Part shown: positions 17,696-25,024 of the stretch, in pieces
Layout: every line of letters begins with the position of its first letter
Numbering within the stretch: position 1 is the stretch's first letter
DNA from: Enterobacter cloacae
GTDB taxonomy: Bacteria > Pseudomonadota > Gammaproteobacteria > Enterobacterales > Enterobacteriaceae
DNA: 64,000 nucleotides
Direction of reading: 5' to 3'
NCBI RefSeq assembly: GCF_013375935.1
Contig: NZ_CP056117.1
Coordinates: 3,348,001 to 3,412,000, forward strand
Made by a program: the position numbers and the translations under genes
The notes under the pieces: model-generated
The model's input: only the letters and a program-made list of their open reading frames with translations
Databases searched by the model: none
What the model was told of the DNA's origin: nothing

Positions 17696-19007
17696 CTGCT
17701 TTCTTAAACGTCAAAGGAACGACGGTGTTGGCATCATAACGTGCCGTGCATTCCGCCACGTCGCTGGTTCCCGCCTTGCAGGCCACTTCCGGCATCGGAT
17801 AACGCGAGCCGTCGGTGCAGCGTGCGTTACCGCGCGTTTTGATCAGCAGCTCGCCGTTGCTGTGTAAACCGGAGAAGACCTCTACGCGGCACACGATGTT
17901 GTCGCCATGCACCACCCGGGCAAACCCTTTGTTGTTCTGGATCTGGTAGCGCAGCGACGGCGGCTTACCGGTGAGCGGATCCTGCACATCCAGGAACGCG
18001 CGCCAGGTGCCGTTCAGGAAGCGCGTTAACCCGGCCTTGACCTGGTTTGCCTCCATTACCATGGCATCTTTCGGGATAGCGGTAATCACCACCGGCTCCG
18101 CAGCGGGAGCCGGGGTTTTAACCTTTGGCTCCACCACCTCGGCCTGGTGCAGCGGGAGCGTCAGCTCAAGCGGCTTCACCGTTTTCACGGGCGCTGGCGC
18201 AATGGCGACCGGGGCTGGCGCGGGCGCTGCGGTCGGGGCCTGTTTCGGCCAGAGCAGCGGGGCGGCAATGGCCGCGATAGCGACGGCAGCAACCGGCAGC
18301 AGCCAGAGGGGGGAGCGACGTTTTTTTTGCGTGAGAGCAGGGGCCGGCTCTGGTGGCTCAACGTTCACGCGGGCAGGCTCTGGCGTATACAGATCATCTT
18401 CGGTGATACGTACAGCGGTGGCTTGCGCGATAAGCGGCGCATCGGCCTGCTCAAAGGTGACTACCGGCGCAGGCTCGGGTTCTGGCTCCGGCTCCTCGAT
18501 TATCACCGGTGCAGGTTCAGGGATAAGCGATTCGCGCAGGCAGCCAAGCACGTCGTCCCGCGCGCTCTCGTTGAGGTTCACAAAGCCCCAGAAGCAGATC
18601 ACCGGCCTGCCGTTCACCAGAAACACGAAGTTTTCACCGGGGAACTGGAAGGCTTTTGAAAGCAGAGAGCCAAACAGCTGCTGGGCGGTTTTAGGCGACT
18701 GGAGGCATTTTTTACTCAGCGATTCCACGCTGGCGAGCGTATTTTCAAGGTAGCGCAGGGCGCGATAGCGGTCATCTTCGTTCGCGGCCTTCCAGCCTGA
18801 AACGGTTCCCTCTATCGGCGAGTACCAGTCAACGCGGTCGCCGCCGTCATTGACCTGCGGGATAGCCAGGCAGTCAACGATGGCCTGCTGTTTGCGTAAC
18901 CGGAGCGCTTCGCGGATTTGCAGCGCTGATTCAAAAACGGCCTGTCCGCCGCCGCCAACGGCCTGAAAATCATCCAGATTACCGCTGCGTAAAAGTGTTT
19001 TTGCCAC
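17688..19007 (-). CDS. srfA: SrfA, single-pass membrane protein of the srfABC operon
   Basis: 439-residue protein, first of srfABC. The N-terminal 160 residues form a soluble domain with PVICFWGF. Then come a Pro/Glu-rich linker with a PEPEPEPAP run (about 160-180), a basic KKRRS, one transmembrane helix (about 232-253), an Ala/Pro-rich spacer and a C-terminal domain of about 110 residues with four cysteines. The basic residues before the helix suggest an N-in topology with a periplasmic C-terminus. It could anchor SrfB and SrfC to the inner membrane (inference). Upstream is a 282-base regulatory gap. Confidence 0.85.
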   Translation of the reverse strand: MAKTLLRSGNLDDFQAVGGGGQAVFESALQIREALRLRKQQAIVDCLAIPQVNDGGDRVDWYSPIEGTVSGWKAANEDDRYRALRYLENTLASVESLSKKCLQSPKTAQQLFGSLLSKAFQFPGENFVFLVNGRPVICFWGFVNLNESARDDVLGCLRESLIPEPAPVIIEEPEPEPEPAPVVTFEQADAPLIAQATAVRITEDDLYTPEPARVNVEPPEPAPALTQKKRRSPLWLLPVAAVAIAAIAAPLLWPKQAPTAAPAPAPVAIAPAPVKTVKPLELTLPLHQAEVVEPKVKTPAPAAEPVVITAIPKDAMVMEANQVKAGLTRFLNGTWRAFLDVQDPLTGKPPSLRYQIQNNKGFARVVHGDNIVCRVEVFSGLHSNGELLIKTRGNARCTDGSRYPMPEVACKAGTSDVAECTARYDANTVVPLTFKKAGA

Positions 19008-19201
19008 GATTTGGTCCTGTAGACTTCTTCACGCCGTTACTTTAGCTAAACGAGAAAGCAAACAAACGGCTGAGGAGACGGCAAAAGGGACGATTTCTTG
19101 CGGCATTGATCGTGGCGGTTGTGCTTGACGAATAACGAACCTTAAGGCAAATCGCTTTCGTCATGCTGGTGCTAAAACCGGCGAAATGTGCGCCTTTAGA
19201 A

Positions 19202-19268
19202 TAACCTGATAGTGATTCGTTATTTGTCAGGTTAAAACGGCTGTGCTGTTATTACGGTTCACTATAAT
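19202..19268 (+). promoter_or_regulatory. Inverted repeat and -10 element before the DppA-like gene
   Basis: TAACCTGA (19202-19209) and TCAGGTTA (19227-19234) form an 8-bp inverted repeat with a 17-base spacer. A consensus TATAAT lies at 19263-19268, 22 bases before the ATG. A -35 is not clear, so an activator at the repeat is possible. The gap is shared with srfA, which reads the other way. Confidence 0.45.
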
Positions 19269-19289
19269 AAAACCGAAAGGGTAATAACT

Positions 19290-20888
19290 ATGTCTACAGG
19301 GAAAACATTGCTCGCGCTGGCGCTGAGCGCGCTGCTGCCGGCAAGCGCCGCATGGGCTGCAAATAATGACACTATTATCTACTGCTCCGAGGCGTCGCCG
19401 GAGTCGTTTAACCCGCAGATCGCCAGCTCTGGCCCGTCGTTTGTCGCCAGCTCGCAAACGCTGTATAACCGCCTGATAAACTTCGATCCGGTGAAAAATA
19501 CGCCGGTTCCCTCGCTGGCAGAATCATGGACTATTTCACCTGACGGCAAAACCTATACCTTTACGCTGCGTAAAGGGGTGAAGTTCAACAGCAATAAGTA
19601 CTTTAATCCTACGCGTGATTTTAATGCTGATGACGTTATTTTCTCCGTTATGCGTCAGAAAGACCCTAAGCATCCGTATCACAATGTTTCGCAGGGCAAT
19701 TACGAATACTTTAACGACGTGGGCCTCGACAAGCTGATTCAGGATGTGAAAAAGCTCGATGATTATCACGTCCAGTTCACGCCGAGCGAACCCAATGCGG
19801 CTTTCCTGGCCGACTGGGGGATGGACTTCGCCTCGATCCTCTCCGCCGAATACGCGGACGCCATGCTGAAAAAGGGCACGCCTGAAAACGTAGACACCTG
19901 GCCAATCGGCACCGGGCCGTACGTGCTTCAGCAATACAAGGTGGACTCGCTGATCCGCTACGTTGCCAACCCGAACTACTGGGACGGTGAGGTGCCGACT
20001 AAACACCTTATCTTCTCCATTACCCCTAACGTCGAAACGCGCCTGGCGAAGCTGCAGACTAACGAATGTCAGATTATCCCCGCGCCGTCGCCGGTGCAGT
20101 TTGATGTGATTAAGAAAAATAAAGACCTGGCGCTGCACTCGGTGGAGGCGCTGAACGTGGGATACCTGGCGTTTAATACAGAGAAAAAGCCGTTTGATAA
20201 CATGCTGGTGCGCCAGGCGCTGAACTACGCGACCGATAAAAAAGCCATCGTCAATGCTGTCTTTATGGGGTCTGGCACGGTAGCCAAATCGCCGATCCCG
20301 CCGAACATGCTCGGCTTCAATAAAGACCTTCAGGATTACGGCTACGATCCCGAGAAAGCAAAAGCGCTGCTGAAGCAGGCTGGGCTTGAAAAGGGCGCAG
20401 AAGTGACCCTGTGGTCCATGCCGGTTCAGCGCCCGTATAACCCAAATTCCCGACGCATTGCGGAGATGATCCAGGCCGACTGGGCGAAGGTGGGGGTGAA
20501 GGCAAAAATTGTGTCATACGAGTGGGGGGAATACCTCTCCGGCATGCGTAAAGGCGAGCATGACTCCGCGCTGTTCGGCTGGATGTCTGACAACGGCGAC
20601 CCGGACAACTTCGCCGACGTGCTGCTGGGCTGCAACAGCATAAAAACCGGATCCAACGCCGCACGCTGGTGTGATAAGGGTTATGATGATCTGGTGCAAA
20701 AGGCCAAACTGACGAGCTCCGCGGACGAGCGCGCGAAGCTGTACGGTCAGGCCCAGGAAATTTTCTACCAGCAGGCGCCGTGGATCGCGTTAGCTAACGG
20801 CAAAACCTTCTATGCGACCCGCAGCAACGTCACGGGCTACAGCGTGAGCCTGATGGGCAGTGATTTCTCAAAGGCGAAGATAAACTGA
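19290..20888 (+). CDS. Periplasmic dipeptide/oligopeptide-type binding protein (DppA-like)
   Basis: 532-residue SBP_bac_5 family protein. The signal peptide MSTGKTLLALALSALLPASAAWA is followed by NNDTIIYCSEASPESFNPQ, very like DppA. The NPNYWDG, VRQALNYATDK and PYNPNSRRIAEM segments are typical of dipeptide or heme-binding DppA proteins. No permease or ATPase gene is adjacent, so it probably docks on a shared Dpp transporter encoded elsewhere (inference). It is a paralogue and not dppA itself, judging by context. Confidence 0.87.
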   Translation: MSTGKTLLALALSALLPASAAWAANNDTIIYCSEASPESFNPQIASSGPSFVASSQTLYNRLINFDPVKNTPVPSLAESWTISPDGKTYTFTLRKGVKFNSNKYFNPTRDFNADDVIFSVMRQKDPKHPYHNVSQGNYEYFNDVGLDKLIQDVKKLDDYHVQFTPSEPNAAFLADWGMDFASILSAEYADAMLKKGTPENVDTWPIGTGPYVLQQYKVDSLIRYVANPNYWDGEVPTKHLIFSITPNVETRLAKLQTNECQIIPAPSPVQFDVIKKNKDLALHSVEALNVGYLAFNTEKKPFDNMLVRQALNYATDKKAIVNAVFMGSGTVAKSPIPPNMLGFNKDLQDYGYDPEKAKALLKQAGLEKGAEVTLWSMPVQRPYNPNSRRIAEMIQADWAKVGVKAKIVSYEWGEYLSGMRKGEHDSALFGWMSDNGDPDNFADVLLGCNSIKTGSNAARWCDKGYDDLVQKAKLTSSADERAKLYGQAQEIFYQQAPWIALANGKTFYATRSNVTGYSVSLMGSDFSKAKIN

Positions 20889-20892
20889 GGTC

Positions 20893-20920
20893 TTGCCCGG
20901 TGGCGCTACGCTTGCCGGGC
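20893..20920. repeat. REP-like palindromic element
   Basis: TTGCCCGGTGGCGCTACG at 20893-20910, followed by CTTGCCGGGC, folds into a GC-rich imperfect hairpin of the enterobacterial REP/BIME type. It lies directly after the DppA-like stop and may stabilise its mRNA 3' end. Confidence 0.65.
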
Positions 20921-20938
20921 ATTAACGGAGGAGTGACA

Positions 20939-21172
20939 ATGTCACATTTAAGCGACGTGATGGCCCGCGTTGATGCTGCCATCGAAGAGAGCGTTATCGC
21001 GCACATGAATGAACTGCTGATTGAACTCAGCGACGATACCGCGCTTAGCCGTGAAGAACGTTACACCCAGCAGCAGCGCCTGCGCACCGCAATTGCGCAT
21101 CATGGCAGGCAGCATAAAGAAGAGGCGGAAGCGCGCCTTGCCCATCTCACGCAGGGCGGTACCATTCTGTAG
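20939..21172 (+). CDS. ydcY: DUF2526 protein YdcY
   Basis: 77-residue soluble helical protein, MSHLSDVMARVDAAIEESVIAHMNELLIELSDD..., nearly the same as E. coli YdcY. Function is unknown. GGAGG seven bases before the ATG supports the start at 20939; the upstream extension is not homologous. In E. coli it directly follows ortT. Here about 9.3 kb (hydrolase, srfABC, DppA-like gene) has been inserted between them. Its stop is two bases from the end of convergent ydcZ. Confidence 0.9.
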   Translation: MSHLSDVMARVDAAIEESVIAHMNELLIELSDDTALSREERYTQQQRLRTAIAHHGRQHKEEAEARLAHLTQGGTIL

Positions 21173-21174
21173 GG

Positions 21175-21624
21175 TTAAAACTGGCGCCGCGCCACCAGCC
21201 AGGCGCCGACCACCAGCATCACCGCGCCGCACGCCGGGCCAACCAGCGTCCGCAGCGGTACGCCGCTGCTTCTGAGGACGTCCAGCACCAGGCCGCCTAT
21301 CAGCTGGCTTGCCACCAGAACGGCGATTGTCGTCGCCGCGCCCACGTTCTGGTAGCCGCTAATGCTGGCAAAGACAAAGAATGACCCGAGCAGGCCGGGA
21401 ATCAGCGTCCACCAGCGCACCGTCGAAGCCAGTTCGCTAAACCCCGCCATGCCATTCTTAATCAGCAGAATGCTGACAAACAGCACAATCCCCACCAGCG
21501 AGTTAAGCAGCATGGCGATAAGAATGGTGGAGGAGGACTGCGTAATGCGCACCATTAAGGTGTTTTGCACGACCAGCCCGATGCCGGCAGCCACCAGGAA
21601 CGCCAGGGTCAGCGACTGGTTCAT
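21175..21624 (-). CDS. ydcZ: DMT-superfamily inner-membrane protein YdcZ
   Basis: 149-residue protein of the YdcZ/DUF606 family with about five hydrophobic helices, for example LTLAFLVAAGIGLVVQNTLMV. A half-size member of the drug/metabolite transporter superfamily; its substrate is unknown. The start overlaps the mnaT stop by four bases, so the two are co-expressed as in E. coli. Confidence 0.9.
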   Translation of the reverse strand: MNQSLTLAFLVAAGIGLVVQNTLMVRITQSSSTILIAMLLNSLVGIVLFVSILLIKNGMAGFSELASTVRWWTLIPGLLGSFFVFASISGYQNVGAATTIAVLVASQLIGGLVLDVLRSSGVPLRTLVGPACGAVMLVVGAWLVARRQF

Positions 21625-22139
21625 GGGAGCACATCCGGATCGCTGCGCTCGTCGAGCTGAAGCTGCATAAAGGTTAAATCCAGCCAGCGGCCAAATTTGG
21701 TGCCTACCTGCGGCATCCTTCCGGTGGTGACGAAGCCCAGGGTTTCATGCAGATGAATCGACGCCTGATTTTGCGCCTCAATACCGGCCACCATCACATG
21801 CTTGCCGATCTGACGGGCTTCGTCGATCAGGGCCTTCATCAGCAGCCGCCCAATGCCTTTGCCCTGATGGTCGGGGTGAACGTACACCGAGTGCTCAACC
21901 GTATGGCGAAAACCGTCGAACGCCCGCCAGTCGCCGAAAGAGGCATAACCCGTCACCACGCCGTCTTCTTCACTGACCAGCACCGGATAGCCCATCAGCT
22001 TGCGCGCTTCGAACCAGGCGATACGGTTATCGGTATCGACGGTCGTATCGTTCCAGATGGCGGCAGTATGCAGCACCGCATGGTTGTAAATCTCTCCGAT
22101 AGCGGCGCAATCTTCTTTTAGGGCATGACGAACGATCAT
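21621..22139 (-). CDS. mnaT: L-amino acid N-acyltransferase MnaT
   Basis: 172-residue GNAT enzyme (YncA/MnaT) that acylates the alpha-amino group of L-methionine, its sulfone/sulfoximine and other amino acids from acyl-CoA. The acetyl-CoA loop HPDHQGKGIGRLLM is near residue 85. The start MIVRHALKEDCAAIGEIYNHAV at 22139 is preceded by AGAGGA; the upstream 14 codons are not homologous. Divergent from a cupin-domain regulator, with a shared repeated site between. That suggests the regulator controls mnaT-ydcZ. Confidence 0.92.
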   Translation of the reverse strand: MIVRHALKEDCAAIGEIYNHAVLHTAAIWNDTTVDTDNRIAWFEARKLMGYPVLVSEEDGVVTGYASFGDWRAFDGFRHTVEHSVYVHPDHQGKGIGRLLMKALIDEARQIGKHVMVAGIEAQNQASIHLHETLGFVTTGRMPQVGTKFGRWLDLTFMQLQLDERSDPDVLP

Positions 22140-22163
22140 GGCGGGTCCTCTGGCTGTGTTGTT

Positions 22164-22282
22164 CACTATAGTAGTATGCATTAATTACAATATTACACAT
22201 TTACCGGGTTGCATCGCCATGGCTAAGTCCCTATTTTTTTGTCATTAAAACTGCACCGGAAAACCATTCATACACTATAGTA
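22164..22282. promoter_or_regulatory. Repeated CACTATAGTA sites between mnaT and the XRE-cupin gene
   Basis: CACTATAGTA occurs at 22164-22173 and again at 22273-22282. Each contains the palindromic core ACTATAGT and overlaps a TATAGT that could be a -10 hexamer. One copy sits 25 bases before mnaT and the other 8 bases before the regulator gene, as expected for an autorepressor of both divergent promoters (inference). Confidence 0.55.
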
Positions 22283-22289
22283 TGACGTC

Positions 22290-22865
22290 ATGAACACGAT
22301 GACAGACACTATGAATCAACGGATTAGCGCCCGGCTTCGCATTGAGCGTGAATCGCGAGGCTGGTCTTTGAGCGAGCTGGCCGAGCGGGCAGGTATTTCG
22401 CGCGCCATGATCCACAAGATTGAACGGGGCGACAGCAGCCCAACCGCAACACTGCTTGCGCGCTTTTCGGGTGCCTTTGGTATCAGCATGTCGACGCTGA
22501 TTGCGCGTGCGGAAATGCAGGAGGGGAAACTGCTGCGCCTGGCTAACCAGCCCGTCTGGCGCGATCCGCAAACGCACTATCTGCGCCGGCACGTATCGCC
22601 GCGCACCGACCTGCCCATCGATCTCGTTCAGGTGGAGCTGCCCGCGGGCAGCGATGTGCCAATGCCCGCCTCCTCTTATGCCCTGGCGCGCCAGCTTATC
22701 TGGCTACAGTCCGGCGAGCTGGTGTTTCAGGAAGGGGATACCCGCCATGAAATGAAGGCCGGAGATTGCCTGGAGCTGGGGCCACCGAATGACTGCCGCT
22801 TTATCAACGAAACGGATCGGCCGTGCCTTTATCTGGTCGTACGGCTGAATCAGTCTGCCTCATAA
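22290..22865 (+). CDS. XRE-type transcriptional regulator with C-terminal cupin
   Basis: 191-residue regulator. The helix-turn-helix is at about residues 10-65 (RGWSLSELAERAGISRAMIHKIERGDSSPT). A cupin sensor domain follows from about 110 (LARQLIWLQSGELVFQEGD...MKAGDCLEL). Such HTH-cupin proteins usually sense a small metabolite. It is divergent from mnaT, an amino-acid acetyltransferase, so an amino acid or analogue is a reasonable ligand guess. Three in-frame ATGs (22290, 22299, 22311) lie close together and none has a clear ribosome site, so the start is uncertain; the last would give MNQRISARL. Confidence 0.83.
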   Translation: MNTMTDTMNQRISARLRIERESRGWSLSELAERAGISRAMIHKIERGDSSPTATLLARFSGAFGISMSTLIARAEMQEGKLLRLANQPVWRDPQTHYLRRHVSPRTDLPIDLVQVELPAGSDVPMPASSYALARQLIWLQSGELVFQEGDTRHEMKAGDCLELGPPNDCRFINETDRPCLYLVVRLNQSAS

Positions 22866-22931
22866 TGGTAAGGCGATCCGCAGGATAAAGTGCCAGGCTT
22901 GAATGACATTTTCAGCAGTAAGGAGCGATTA

Positions 22932-23966
22932 ATGAGTCAATCTACCACGCAAAACCGACGCTGGGTTCTGGCTTCCCGCCCGCACGGCGCGCCGGTCGCC
23001 GATAATTTCCGCCTGGAAGAACAGCCGATCCCGACGCCCGCAGACGGGCAGGTATTGTTACGCACGGTATGGCTTTCGCTGGATCCGTACATGCGGGGGC
23101 GTATGAGCGATGCGCCGTCCTACTCTCCACCGGTTGAGATTGGCGCGGTGATGGTAGGCGGTACGGTAAGCCGCGTTGAGACGTCCCGTCATCCTGACTA
23201 TAAAGAGGGTGAATGGGTACTGGGCTACAGCGGCTGGCAGGAGTATGCGCTGTCCGACGGACAAGGACTGGTGAAGCTGGGCGATAGCTCGTCGCATCCG
23301 TCCTGGGCGCTGGGCGTTCTGGGTATGCCTGGCTTTACCGCCTACATGGGGCTGCTCGATATCGGCCAGCCACGTGAGGGGGAAACGCTGGTGGTGGCCG
23401 CCGCTACCGGGCCGGTCGGCGCAACGGTCGGGCAAATCGGTAAAATCAAAGGCTGCCGGGTCGTTGGCGTGGCCGGTGGTGAAGAGAAATGCCGACATGC
23501 GGTCGAGGTACTGGGTTTCGACGCCTGTATCGATCACCATGCGGATGATTTTGCTGAACAGCTGGCAAGCGCCTGCCCGCAGGGCATTGACGTTTATTAT
23601 GAAAACGTCGGCGGCAAGGTTTTTGACGCCGTGCTGCCGCTGCTGAATACCTCCGCACGCGTGCCGGTATGCGGTCTGGTGAGCGGCTACAACGCAACCA
23701 ACCTGCCGGACGGCCCGGATCGGCTGCCGCTGTTGATGGGCACCATTTTGAAAAAACGCATCCGCATGCAGGGCTTTATCATCGCGCAGGACTACGGGCA
23801 TCGTATTGACGAGTTCCAGCAGGAGATGGGGCGCTGGGTGAAGGAAGGCAAAATTCACTATCGCGAACAGGTCATCGAAGGGCTGGAAGCGGCTCCGGAC
23901 GCGCTGATCGGCCTGCTTGAAGGGAAAAACTTCGGCAAGGTCGTGATACGCGTAGCGGCAGACTAA
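22932..23966 (+). CDS. curA: NADPH-dependent curcumin/alkenal reductase CurA
   Basis: 344-residue medium-chain reductase (YncB/CurA family) that reduces alpha,beta-unsaturated ketones and aldehydes with NADPH in the cytoplasm. The Rossmann loop AAATGPVGATVGQIGK is near residue 155, and WLSLDPYMRGRM in the N-terminal part is typical of the leukotriene-B4-dehydrogenase-like group. No zinc ligands are present. The start at 22932 follows AAGGAG. A strong hairpin ends the transcript. Confidence 0.92.
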   Translation: MSQSTTQNRRWVLASRPHGAPVADNFRLEEQPIPTPADGQVLLRTVWLSLDPYMRGRMSDAPSYSPPVEIGAVMVGGTVSRVETSRHPDYKEGEWVLGYSGWQEYALSDGQGLVKLGDSSSHPSWALGVLGMPGFTAYMGLLDIGQPREGETLVVAAATGPVGATVGQIGKIKGCRVVGVAGGEEKCRHAVEVLGFDACIDHHADDFAEQLASACPQGIDVYYENVGGKVFDAVLPLLNTSARVPVCGLVSGYNATNLPDGPDRLPLLMGTILKKRIRMQGFIIAQDYGHRIDEFQQEMGRWVKEGKIHYREQVIEGLEAAPDALIGLLEGKNFGKVVIRVAAD

Positions 23967-23978
23967 ACGGTGCGTCGG

Positions 23979-24003
23979 TTATGGCGGGCGTGGCCCGCCA
24001 TAA
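23979..24003 (+). terminator. Terminator after curA
   Basis: Perfect 11-bp hairpin TTATGGCGGGC / GCCCGCCATAA with a 3-base loop, 12 bases after the curA stop and followed by TTATTTG. Confidence 0.7.
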
Positions 24004-24225
24004 TTATTTGTGAAGATACGATATATTGTCTTTAATTAACCCATAAGCTTTGCGCGCCATCGGCCCAGCTGAGCCAGAAGTGATAAACGCAATTTTAATT
24101 GTCCTATTTATATTTTAACGCGCGCCCCTAATACCAGGCATGACGATACAGGATATATCGAACCGGTGCTGTTTTTTTAAACAGGTACTGAGAATGGCAT
24201 TTTGTTTTGGCTACGGGAATTAAAC

Positions 24226-24894
24226 ATGCTTGATTTGGATTATTTAGAAAAAGCACAAAGAATCAGTCTGACTATGCAAGTTGAGATCAGTTTAAAAGGA
24301 GCGTTAATCACGGGGTCTTTAAAGCCCGGGGCTCGGCTGATCACCAAAGAGATTGCGGATAAATTAGGTACCAGCATCACACCGGTACGTGAAGCGCTGC
24401 TGCGACTGGTTTCTGCAGGAGCGTTGCAGGCCACCCCCGCGCAGGCTTTTCTGGTGCCGGAAGTCACGCTGGAACGCTATAACGAAATTAATGCCATTCG
24501 AAAACAGCTTGAACCGATGGCGGTTGCGGCGGCGTGCCAGAATATGACCGAGGCTAAGCTGGACACGCTGCGCGCGCTGTCGGAGAACTTCAGCACCGCG
24601 ATGCATCAGGGTAACGTCCAGAAGGCGCTCCATGCTAACCGCATCTTCCGCTTTACGCTCTATCAGTATGCCGAGATGCCGACCTTAAATTCGCTGATCG
24701 AGCAGCTCTGGGTGCGGATTGGCCCGTGCATAAACTATCTGCATGGAGAGATGAAGGAGATGCCGGCTGAGACCTATCATTATGCCGATCTGCTTTTGGC
24801 GCTTGAGAACAGGGACGTGGAGGCCAGCCGGGAAGCCATTGACCGGGCAATTGATGAAGCCAACGTCCTGCTGCAACGGCAATACTTTAGTTAA
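24226..24894 (+). CDS. mcbR: GntR/FadR-type regulator McbR
   Basis: 222-residue regulator. The winged helix is at about residues 10-75 (LKPGARLITKEIADKLGTSITPVREALLRLVS). An FCD-type all-helical sensor domain follows. It resembles E. coli McbR (YncC), which represses mcbA (colanic acid/biofilm) and yncE-region genes; the position between curA and pqqU is the same. The ATG at 24226 is preferred over an upstream TTG because it gives the family length and has GGGA upstream. GATACGATATAT (from 24015) and GATACAGGATATAT (from 24144) upstream look related and may be binding sites. Confidence 0.88.
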   Translation: MLDLDYLEKAQRISLTMQVEISLKGALITGSLKPGARLITKEIADKLGTSITPVREALLRLVSAGALQATPAQAFLVPEVTLERYNEINAIRKQLEPMAVAAACQNMTEAKLDTLRALSENFSTAMHQGNVQKALHANRIFRFTLYQYAEMPTLNSLIEQLWVRIGPCINYLHGEMKEMPAETYHYADLLLALENRDVEASREAIDRAIDEANVLLQRQYFS

Positions 24895-24945
24895 GGATCC
24901 CCGCGCGCACTTATTTCTTTATTCGAGCAGTAATATGACAAATAA

Positions 24946-25016
24946 ATTCCCGGCGCATCAGGCAACCGGGAATAGCGTTATTGAGCGCGTTTATTACCGG
25001 CAACGCCCGTTGCCGG
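24946..25016. terminator. Two hairpins between mcbR and pqqU
   Basis: ATTCCCGG (24946-24953) pairs with CCGGGAAT (24966-24973), and CCGGCAACG (24997-25005) pairs with CGTTGCCGG (25008-25016). They separate convergent genes; the second sits eight bases after the pqqU stop and is its likely terminator. Confidence 0.55.
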
Positions 25017-25024
25017 ATAAAGTT

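Noticed and set aside
16427-17707. 426-codon frame antisense to srfB
   Set aside because: Shadow of the srfB reading frame; no recognisable domain, and the true gene is on the minus strand.
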